Shown piece after piece: positions 57,696 to 64,000 of a stretch of 64,000 bases of DNA. The position numbers and the translations under genes were made by a program. The notes under the pieces were generated by a model. It was not told where the DNA came from, searched no databases, and was given only the letters and a program-made list of their open reading frames with translations. Numbering within the stretch: the first letter of the stretch is position 1; each line of letters starts with the position of its first letter. Source of the stretch: an uncultured Acidobacteriia bacterium (GTDB lineage Bacteria; Acidobacteriota; Terriglobia; Bryobacterales; Bryobacteraceae); contig CAIVVT010000056.1 of NCBI GenBank assembly GCA_903909435.1, forward strand, positions 1 through 64,000, given 5' to 3'.

Positions 57696-58679
57696 ATGGT
57701 GCAACAGGGGGCCGTGCATGAAGCGACGCGCTGGTTACTCCAGCACGGCTACTTCCTATTGCTTTCAGCTGTCGCGGCCGAGCAACTGGGAGTGCCCGTG
57801 CCGGCCGCTCCGCTCCTGCTGGCGATGGGCGCGCTGGCCGGACGTGGGCACTACAATCTGATCAGCGCCCTGGCACTGTCCAGCCTGGCGGCGCTCGCCG
57901 CAGATCTCGTCTGGTTTCAACTCGGACGCCGGCGTGGCGAGTCGATTCTCGGTATACTCTGCCGCATTTCCCTGGAGCCCGACAGCTGTGTCCGCCTTAC
58001 CCGGCACGCCTTCGACCGCTACGGCCCGGCCAGCCTGCTTTTCTGCAAATTCGTCCCCGGTCTCAGCACGGTGGCTCCACCCATGGCCGGAAGTTCGGGG
58101 ATGTCGTTCGCGCGGTTCGTGTTGCTCGACCTGACCGGGTCGGCGCTGTGGGCTGGCGCCTTTCTTTCTACCGGCTGGATCTTCCGGCGCGAGACCGAGC
58201 GGGCCCTGGAAATCCTGTCGAACCTCGGGATTGGGTTCTTTGTTGTGTTGGTCGCGCCGCCGCTGCTCTGGCTAATGTGGAAGTACGCCCAGCGGCGGGC
58301 CTGGTTCGCCCGGGTCAAAGTACAGCGAGTCACCCCGGAAGAACTGCACACCATGCTGGCCTGGGGCGAACCTCCATCCGTCATCGACCTGCGCCATGCC
58401 CGGACCGTGGAGCGAACCGGTCTCAAGATAGCGGGAGCCTATGTCCTGGAGGTCGAAGAACTGAACGTACACCTCCGCAAACTGCCCGCTGGCTCGCACC
58501 TCGTGTTCTATTGCAGTTGACCGAACGAAGCCTCGAGCGCCAGTTTGGCGCTGAAATTCCAGCAAGCCGGTTTCGCCAACACGTTCGCCCTCCTGGGTGG
58601 GTTCGACGCCTGGGTCGAGGGCGGCTATCCCGTGGAGCCAGTCATTCTGGCGGGGCCGGACCCCAGCCTCGCGGTGTGA
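57696..58679 (+). CDS. DedA-rhodanese fusion with in-frame TGA, candidate selenoprotein
   Basis: Residues 1-200 are a DedA/VTT membrane domain: AEQLGVPVPAAPLLLAMGAL, FDRYGPASLLFCKFVPGLS and APPMAGSSGMSFARF, with about five helices. A rhodanese domain begins near 208 (VQRVTPEELHTMLAWGEPP, VIDLRHARTVE). At FYCS (Cys273, Ser274) the codon at 58518-58520 is TGA. The same frame then reads PNEASSASLALKFQQAGF and LLGGFDAWVEGGYPVEP, the normal end of a rhodanese domain, to a stop at 58677-58679. From memory, relatives of this fusion read CSCPNE here, so TGA replaces a Cys. A hairpin with loop GTT lies 23 bases after it. The product would be 327 residues with selenocysteine 275. If TGA is a stop, the product ends at 58520 with the domain cut at its active site. 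Confidence 0.8.
58536..58552 (+). promoter_or_regulatory. Candidate bacterial SECIS hairpin
   Basis: AGCGCCA (58536-58542) and TGGCGCT (58546-58552) form a perfect 7-bp stem with loop GTT. The loop G is 23 bases after the TGA, similar to the fdhF element of E. coli, whose loop also contains GU at about 20 bases. GC-rich sequence forms hairpins often, so this alone is not proof. Confidence 0.5.
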
Positions 58680-58949
58680 GCCTCCGCTAACGAGTCTCTA
58701 ATCGACTCCGTTTCTCACTACTGCTTGAGACTACTCAAAGACCGCTGCGGCACTCTAGCGTATACTGACTCATCCGGGTAGATGCTAGCTGAGAGGAGCG
58801 GCTATCACTTCCGGTGCGCCCGGCATGATTTTGCCTGCTGCGCCGACGTCTGCAATGCGAGCCTGTCTCTCGCAGTTTCGCCTCCCCCGTTCAAAACTTC
58901 AGCATTGGCCCACGGCCAAGGTCCGCCACGCATGGAGGAGATGTTACCT

Positions 58950-60260
58950 ATGAATCTTTCGATTGGAAACCGGATTTGCGCGCTGTCCGCTGAGGGCCGC
59001 CGCGAGAAGTCCATGTCACAAAACGCAATGTGCCTATTAGCGCTGCTGCTGACGCCTTTGATGGCTCAGGCTGAGCCGGTCACGGTGAACCTCGGCCAAA
59101 GCACGCAGAACTTCACCATGGCCGGCAGTGGGGCAAACGCATCCGGCCTGGGCCAATACGTCATCACCATGGGGGCGTGCAGCGTCAGTGCAGGCAACAC
59201 GACCTGCACGCTCTCCGGCAGCTTTACAGGCGCCACTCCGGGCTTCACCGACGGCACCTATAGCTTGGTCACCACCTACCTGGGCACTGGCGCCACGCCG
59301 TTCCTGGGCGTCGAGCAAGCCGCCGGCTCCAACTACTTTTCCTTCTCGTCCGTACCACAGACGGCGACGATGACCCTGAACCTGACCACCTCAACCGGGA
59401 CTGTCGCCGTGCCGATCCTGGCGTCAGGCCAGTTCGCTACCGGAGCCACATTTGGCTTGGTCTATAATGCTTCCGCTATCTGCAGCGGCACCGCGGTATC
59501 CACTTGCGCGGTAGCGCAGGTCGGTCTCGCGGCCGGATCCAGCATCACCGGACCGGTGACGGGCAGCGCCTCGTTCATCCAGACGTCGCAGTCGTATTAC
59601 TTCCCCCACCTCACGTTCGGTGGCGGCTATCAAACGACTTTCACCTACGTCAACTACTCCCCGCAGACGGTCACTTGCGTGACCAATTTCTACAACGACT
59701 CCGGAACCCCGTTGTCGATTCCGTTCAGCGAAGGGACGAACTCCAGCCGCACCGACAAACTGCCGCCTGGGCAGATCGTCCATGACCAGAGCGTGGCGGA
59801 CCTGAACATACCGGTAGCCATCGAGGGGTGGGCGCAAGGCACCTGCAGCGGCCCGGTGCAGGCCAGCGCGCTGTTCCGCTACTTCCGGTCGGGAGTGGCG
59901 CAGGGCGAGGCGGGGGTGAATGCGGAGACCGCTCCTACCACCAAGTTCGTCACCTTCGCCCAGACCAACACGGGCGTCGCCTACGCGAATCCGTCTCCCA
60001 CCGACTCCACCACAATCACCATGACGGTGCTTGGCGCGGGGGGAGCGAGGATTGGCAGCACCAGCAAAACCCTCGGGCCACTAGGGCACGGCGCCTTGAA
60101 CCCCGGGCCTCTGCTCGGTCTGGGCAGCTTTGCCGGACTGGTCGAAATCACATCCACCAGCCCGATTGTCAGCTTGTCGATCAACGCCGAGGCGTTCCCC
60201 GTGTTCTCCTCCCTGCCTCCAGGGGATTTAGCGGCAGCGACCACGCTCGTGTCGCCGTAG
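58950..60260 (+). CDS. Secreted hypothetical protein, Ser/Thr/Gly-rich
   Basis: A protein of 436 residues. A signal peptide appears as NAMCLLALLLTPLMAQA, which begins well inside the frame, so the start could be the ATG at 58950 (GGAGG about 11 bases upstream) or one at 59013. The mature protein is beta-rich and full of Thr, Ser and Gly. Its second half has YFPHLTFGGGYQTTFTYVNY, CVTNFYNDSGTPL and GLVEITSTSPIVSLSINAE, a module that looks like two cell-surface beta domains. No catalytic motif is seen. It is probably a surface or extracellular protein. Confidence 0.7.
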   Translation: MNLSIGNRICALSAEGRREKSMSQNAMCLLALLLTPLMAQAEPVTVNLGQSTQNFTMAGSGANASGLGQYVITMGACSVSAGNTTCTLSGSFTGATPGFTDGTYSLVTTYLGTGATPFLGVEQAAGSNYFSFSSVPQTATMTLNLTTSTGTVAVPILASGQFATGATFGLVYNASAICSGTAVSTCAVAQVGLAAGSSITGPVTGSASFIQTSQSYYFPHLTFGGGYQTTFTYVNYSPQTVTCVTNFYNDSGTPLSIPFSEGTNSSRTDKLPPGQIVHDQSVADLNIPVAIEGWAQGTCSGPVQASALFRYFRSGVAQGEAGVNAETAPTTKFVTFAQTNTGVAYANPSPTDSTTITMTVLGAGGARIGSTSKTLGPLGHGALNPGPLLGLGSFAGLVEITSTSPIVSLSINAEAFPVFSSLPPGDLAAATTLVSP

Positions 60261-60382
60261 GGAAGCCATCGAGTGAATCCGCAGCCTCATGTCTCCCCGG
60301 GATTGACGAAGATCCGGGTCGGGAAGTAGGGCTTGGTGGATTAGTCCGAAGACGTCAGGGACCGAACCGCGGCTCAGAGCAA

Positions 60383-60447
60383 CGGAGCCGCGACCGTAAG
60401 GGAGTGGTAGTTGCCAGCGGACTTGACCACTCCCTGTCGTTCGCGGC
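60383..60447 (+). repeat. Dispersed palindromic repeat, copy B
   Basis: This is the better-preserved copy of the element at 32369. The arms GCCGCGA/TCGCGGC and AGGGAGTGGT/ACCACTCCCT can form a long hairpin around a variable centre. It lies 122 bp after the secreted protein gene and before the convergent M1 gene, so it could also act in transcript ends. Confidence 0.8.
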
Positions 60448-60558
60448 TGTGTGCCAGGGGGTAGCTCGCTGGTGACGGAGAACTCCGAGCCGGGTGATTT
60501 GGTGCGCGTTCTTGTCTGTGGAGGTGGTTGGCCTCACAACTCCACCTGCGAGTGTGCG

Positions 60559-62511
60559 TCAGTTCGTCTCTTTGCGCACGAAGGGCGTTTGCAGGTACTT
60601 GGCAGCTTGCTCCTGCGCGCCTTGCGTGTTGTCTTTCGTGCGAATCGCCTGCTGGTATTCGTTGCGGGCGCGTTCGCGCTGCTGGGTCATGTCGAAGATC
60701 TTGCCCAGGTTGATGTGCGACCAGACCTCGCTCCACTTGGGCTCCCCGTCGCCATTCAACGCTTCCCGGAATTCGTTGGCGGCCGACTGGTAATTATTCT
60801 GCAGGAAGAAGACCTCGCCCACTCGGTAGTGCGCCAGCGAGCTGATGCGGTTCACGCCTAGCGCCTTCTGATACTCGGCCAGCGCCTCGGTGTATTCGCC
60901 GATCTCCGCCAGTTGCTCGCCGCGCCGAATGGCAACATCCACCCGCATCTTAGAGCTGTTGGTCAGCAGCCTGCCGTTCGGATCGAGCGTCAGCCGCTTG
61001 GGCTTACCAAATGTCTCGACCGAGAACTCGGTGGAGGGGCCGCTCACGTCGATGCGCTTGAATTCAGGGTTGCCTTCGGTTTCGATCTTGATCTCCACCG
61101 GCATGCGGAAGGTGTCGAGATCCTGCGTGATCTTGCCGACCGTGCGGAAGCCCTTCTCGATGCGGAAAACCGTGTATTCTTTCTTAAACTCGGGCGCGCC
61201 GGTGCTCTCCAGCCATTGGATGAAGAAGCCTGAAAGAGGCTGGCCCGAGATGTTTTCGGCCACTTTGCGGAAGCCTTCCGTGGTGACACTCATTCCGGCA
61301 GATTGATCGATGAAGGTGCGCAGGATCTTCTTGAAATTCTCATCGCCCACGATCCAGCGCAGCATGTGCAGCGTGGCTGCGCCTTTGCTCCCCGTGACCG
61401 CGAAGAACTCGGGTGAATAGTCCTCGTAGCGGTTGGATTGACGCACCGGCGCGTCGGTGACGGTGAGTGAGTCCACGTACAATTCGTGGACTTCCGCCTC
61501 GATCGACTGCGGCCCGTTCAGACTTTCCAGATACATCACCTCGGCGTATTTCGCGATGCCGTTGCAGATCCAGATGTGGTTGCGAGTGGCGGGCGAGAGC
61601 AGGCCGCCGAACCACTGGCGCGCGATTTGATTGGCCAGCAAGCGGGGCGACGGAGCCTTGGCGGCGGTATTGGGTGACACAAACAACATCCCGGCGGAGG
61701 AGTATCCGTTGGGTGCGCCTTCCCCGGTCTCGACAATCGTCAGGTTAGCCTGCGGGGGGACTCCGAAGACGCTCGTCAGAAATACCATGGTCCTGGCTGC
61801 GTCATCGCCCCAGGCCTGGGCGGTGGACTCGTGGCCGGCATGGAACCAGACATCGTTCATCAGACCTTGCGAGCTGACCTTCTTTACTGTGTCTCTGGTG
61901 ATCGCCAGGCTGCCGGGGAACGAGGGCTTCAGCGTCTTGAAAGTGTAGGCGTCGCCTTGCGCGGAGTCGATGCCGCTGGAGAGAACCCGGTAGCCAGCCG
62001 GGACGCTTACGGTCAGGTCCATAGTGAAGCGATCGGTGGTATAGCCGCTGATGGGGAACCAGCGTGCAGGGTAGAGCAGCCACGAGGCGTCCTTTGCGAT
62101 CACTCCGAACTGAATACCCGAGATGGGCGACTCCTCCTGGCCGGTCATGCGCCCTCCGTAGGTGAGGGTGACCGTGACTGGCTTGCTCTTGGCCAGGGGT
62201 TCGGGGAAGAAGACCTTGACGGTGAAGTCCTGCGCGGAGCGGTTCACTTCGAGACTGCGGCCCTGCTCATCCACCGCCGTGCTCACGCTGAGGGCATTGT
62301 TCAGCTCAAAAGTCGCCGAGTTCGAGCCGGCGTCCTGCGGAATGAAGGTGATGGCGGCGGTCGCCTGCAACGCCTGCCGCTCCACGTCAATCGTCGCATC
62401 AAGCTTGTAATGATCCACGTCGATCGACGATCTGCGCTGCTCCTGAGCAACGAGCGCTGCGGGCGCGGCCAGACAGGATAAGGCGACCCAGATCCCCAAG
62501 GAACGCATCAT
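60559..62511 (-). CDS. M1-family peptidase-like protein without zinc site, with TPR tail
   Basis: A protein of 650 residues. A signal peptide covers about 1-22. The M1 aminopeptidase fold is clear (VDHYKLDATIDVERQ, TAAITFIPQ, LLANQIARQWFGG, IWICNGIAKYAE). But the HExxH zinc motif reads NQIAR (294-298), and the third ligand Glu, 18 residues on, is Asn317. All zinc ligands and the catalytic Glu are gone, so it cannot be an M1 metallopeptidase. From about 555 there are TPR-like helices (ALAEYQKALGVNRISSLAHY, NEFREALNGDG). It is probably an exported binding or scaffold protein. Confidence 0.85.
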   Translation of the reverse strand: MMRSLGIWVALSCLAAPAALVAQEQRRSSIDVDHYKLDATIDVERQALQATAAITFIPQDAGSNSATFELNNALSVSTAVDEQGRSLEVNRSAQDFTVKVFFPEPLAKSKPVTVTLTYGGRMTGQEESPISGIQFGVIAKDASWLLYPARWFPISGYTTDRFTMDLTVSVPAGYRVLSSGIDSAQGDAYTFKTLKPSFPGSLAITRDTVKKVSSQGLMNDVWFHAGHESTAQAWGDDAARTMVFLTSVFGVPPQANLTIVETGEGAPNGYSSAGMLFVSPNTAAKAPSPRLLANQIARQWFGGLLSPATRNHIWICNGIAKYAEVMYLESLNGPQSIEAEVHELYVDSLTVTDAPVRQSNRYEDYSPEFFAVTGSKGAATLHMLRWIVGDENFKKILRTFIDQSAGMSVTTEGFRKVAENISGQPLSGFFIQWLESTGAPEFKKEYTVFRIEKGFRTVGKITQDLDTFRMPVEIKIETEGNPEFKRIDVSGPSTEFSVETFGKPKRLTLDPNGRLLTNSSKMRVDVAIRRGEQLAEIGEYTEALAEYQKALGVNRISSLAHYRVGEVFFLQNNYQSAANEFREALNGDGEPKWSEVWSHINLGKIFDMTQQRERARNEYQQAIRTKDNTQGAQEQAAKYLQTPFVRKETN

Positions 62512-62644
62512 TTTTCGAGCCTTTCTCCGTCAGTTCTCGCTGGCACCCTCGGGATGCTCCCGATAGGAGTGCGCGGGACGCAATCGTGCTGTCCCGAATC
62601 GAGCGTTAGGCAAAACCCTCTAACTAATATCCCCTAACCCGGGA

Positions 62645-63799
62645 TTAGCGGCCATTCTCACCTTCAAGTGACGCGGCAATCCGCCGGGCGGATACCTCCA
62701 ACGGGTCGCCCTGGCTCGCCAGGAGTTGCGCCACTTCTTGCAATCCAGCCTTCATTTCGACCCTGGCGCTCTCCGATTCGAGTAAAGCCAGCGCTTCCGA
62801 GGCGATTCTCTCGCCAGTCATTTCATCCTGGATCAACTCGGGTATGACGCGCCGGCCAGCCACCAGGTTAACCATGGTGTAGAACGGCACGTTCACCAGC
62901 GGCCGCCCGATGTGCCAGGTGAGCGGTGTCACACGGTAAAACGAAACCAGCGGCGCGCCTAGCAGGGCCGCTTCCATGGCGACCGTGCCGCTGGCGGCCA
63001 ATGTCACGTCGGCATGTGCCATGGCGTCGCGCGTTGCACCCTCCACGACTTTAACGATTCCCCCGCGGATCAACGGCTGGTAGAAATCCTCCCCAAAGCG
63101 CTCTCTGGCGCCGGCGGGAATCGCCACGATGAACGTGGCGGGCCGCCGGGACTGAATCCGGTCGACGGCGTCCCGCAGAGGCGCCAGATGCCGCGCCGTC
63201 TCGCCACGCCGGCTGCCCGGGCAGAGCGTCACCAAAGGCTTGTCCCATGGAATGCCATGCTTCTGAAAAAAAGACTCCCGATCCAGCGTAGGATGCACCG
63301 TCCCGGCAAGGGGGTGGCCGATGTAATGGGCATTTACTCCGCGGTCCAGGAAGAACTTCTCCTCAAAAGGGAAGATGCAGTGGAGTTCCCTTACGTTTCG
63401 CTGGAGAATGCGGGCACGGCCCGCGCGCCAGGCCCAAGCCTGCGGCGCGACCAGGTAAAACACCGGAATGCCGAGCTTGCGGAGCTTCACGGCTAGCCGC
63501 AGGTGGAAGTCCGGGCTGTCGGTCAGGATAGCGGCCGCCGGGCGAACCACCTCGGCGGCGCGGACGAGCTTACGGAATTCGCCGAAGATCCGCGGGATAT
63601 GGTGCAGCACCTCAACCAGGCCGACCACGGACAGGCTGGCCGAATCCACCACGGTCCGCACGCCGGCCTCCCGCATTGCGGCGCCCGTGCATCCGAAGAA
63701 CCCGGCCTCCGGCATCAACCGCTGGAGGTGCGTGACGACGCCCGCAGCATAATGGTCCCCGGAGGCTTCACCCGCGGAAACGAGGATTTGCGTGGACAC
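62645..63799 (-). CDS. lpxB: Lipid-A-disaccharide synthase
   Basis: A protein of 384 residues starting with GTG, the normal LpxB size. It joins UDP-diacylglucosamine and lipid X to make the lipid A disaccharide at the inner membrane. Visible motifs are LVSAGEASGDHYAAG, LTDSPDFHLRLA, YLVAPQAWAWRAGRA, YIGHPLAG, LCPGSRRGE and the acceptor-side AASGTVAMEAALLGAPLVSFYR. It indicates a Gram-negative envelope with lipopolysaccharide. No other lpx gene is in the window. Confidence 0.97.
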   Translation of the reverse strand: MSTQILVSAGEASGDHYAAGVVTHLQRLMPEAGFFGCTGAAMREAGVRTVVDSASLSVVGLVEVLHHIPRIFGEFRKLVRAAEVVRPAAAILTDSPDFHLRLAVKLRKLGIPVFYLVAPQAWAWRAGRARILQRNVRELHCIFPFEEKFFLDRGVNAHYIGHPLAGTVHPTLDRESFFQKHGIPWDKPLVTLCPGSRRGETARHLAPLRDAVDRIQSRRPATFIVAIPAGARERFGEDFYQPLIRGGIVKVVEGATRDAMAHADVTLAASGTVAMEAALLGAPLVSFYRVTPLTWHIGRPLVNVPFYTMVNLVAGRRVIPELIQDEMTGERIASEALALLESESARVEMKAGLQEVAQLLASQGDPLEVSARRIAASLEGENGR

Positions 63800-63884
63800 A
63801 CAACCAGTCTATCTTTGCTATTGTGAGTGTTTTGCGACAGTTAGGTGCAACCGCTCTGATATTCTAGAGTTGCGGTTGTGCGTC

Positions 63885-64000
63885 ATGGCGGTTTCTGAAA
63901 CGCTTCAGCGATTGAGACTCGGGCAGTTCGCGGGAATGCACCGCGGCCAGATGATTCCTCTAGGGACTCGGGCGTGCTACTTTTGTGCCTCGTTGACTCT
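63885..64000 (+). CDS. Possible start of a gene, cut by the window edge
   Basis: An ATG at 63885 opens a frame that is still open at base 64000 (38 codons). It begins AVSETLQRLRLGQFAGM and contains CYFCAS. No clear ribosome site or family is visible, so this may be a chance frame. Confidence 0.25.
   Translation, partial: MAVSETLQRLRLGQFAGMHRGQMIPLGTRACYFCASLT

Noticed and set aside
58680-58949. Riboswitch (cyclic di-GMP type) upstream of the secreted protein
   Set aside because: The conserved riboswitch core sequences could not be found.
61600-61640. Annotation as an active M1 aminopeptidase
   Set aside because: None of the zinc ligands or the catalytic Glu is present.

Overview
The window looks like chromosomal DNA from a Gram-negative, GC-rich soil-type bacterium, most likely an acidobacterium of the Bryobacterales (Solibacter/Paludibaculum-like). 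This is inferred from lpxB, several Tat-exported sugar enzymes (enolase superfamily, Gfo/Idh, xylose-isomerase-like, GH3), Mo-hydroxylase subunits and the general gene content. No rRNA or tRNA gene was seen, so the placement is not proven.

Region 1 (1-7010) is a compact type II-C CRISPR-Cas9 locus. It holds 34 perfect 37-bp repeats with 29-30-bp spacers, one degenerate terminal repeat beside a transposase remnant, then cas2, cas1 and a 1058-residue cas9 on the minus strand. A plus-strand tracrRNA (about 6892-7009) starts right behind cas9, has its own promoter-like sequence and ends in a strong terminator. Its anti-repeat pairs with the plus-strand repeat, so crRNA and tracrRNA are read towards and away from the cas operon, opposite to the cas genes. 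A decayed type I-C-like mini-array lies at 8066-8160.

Region 2 (7029-22470) mixes small hypothetical genes, exported sugar-metabolism enzymes, recJ, a microcompartment-type acylating aldehyde dehydrogenase with no shell genes nearby, a lysozyme-fold exported protein, and a CHASE2 histidine kinase/NtrC-type regulator pair. Region 3 (22480-29440) is one tight eight-gene minus-strand operon: SPFH-zinc ribbon protein, S-adenosylmethionine decarboxylase, two DUF4178 proteins, a small membrane protein, DUF350, a membrane-bound spermidine synthase homologue and a Tat-type FAD amine oxidase. It reads as a membrane-stress/polyamine system. Region 4 (29601-38170) has a GH3 glucosidase, a YkgJ-type cysteine-cluster protein, a U32 protein, a zinc-ribbon protein, a probable ADP-ribosyltransferase-like toxin with a small partner, and a PQQ-type sugar dehydrogenase homologue.

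Region 5 (38229-45067) is a signalling block: a GAF-LOV-PAS hybrid kinase interrupted by a one-base shift in a nine-G tract, divergent from a receiver protein, a PP2C/anti-sigma-kinase fusion and a STAS protein. Region 6 (45094-53981) has a sugar nucleotidyltransferase and then a corrinoid methyl-transfer cluster: two URO-D-type methyltransferases, a corrinoid protein, a sugar-porter MFS protein, a homocysteine methyltransferase, DUF1638 and a corrinoid-activating ferredoxin/ASKHA protein.

Region 7 (54136-63799) holds a two-subunit molybdenum hydroxylase, a pirin, a DedA-rhodanese fusion, a secreted protein, an M1-family protein that has lost its zinc site, and lpxB. The DedA-rhodanese gene is the most interesting item. 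An in-frame TGA stands where relatives are remembered to have Cys, the rhodanese domain continues for 53 codons after it, and a hairpin with a GTT loop lies 23 nt downstream. It is a candidate selenoprotein. A 65-bp dispersed palindromic repeat occurs at 32369 and 60383.
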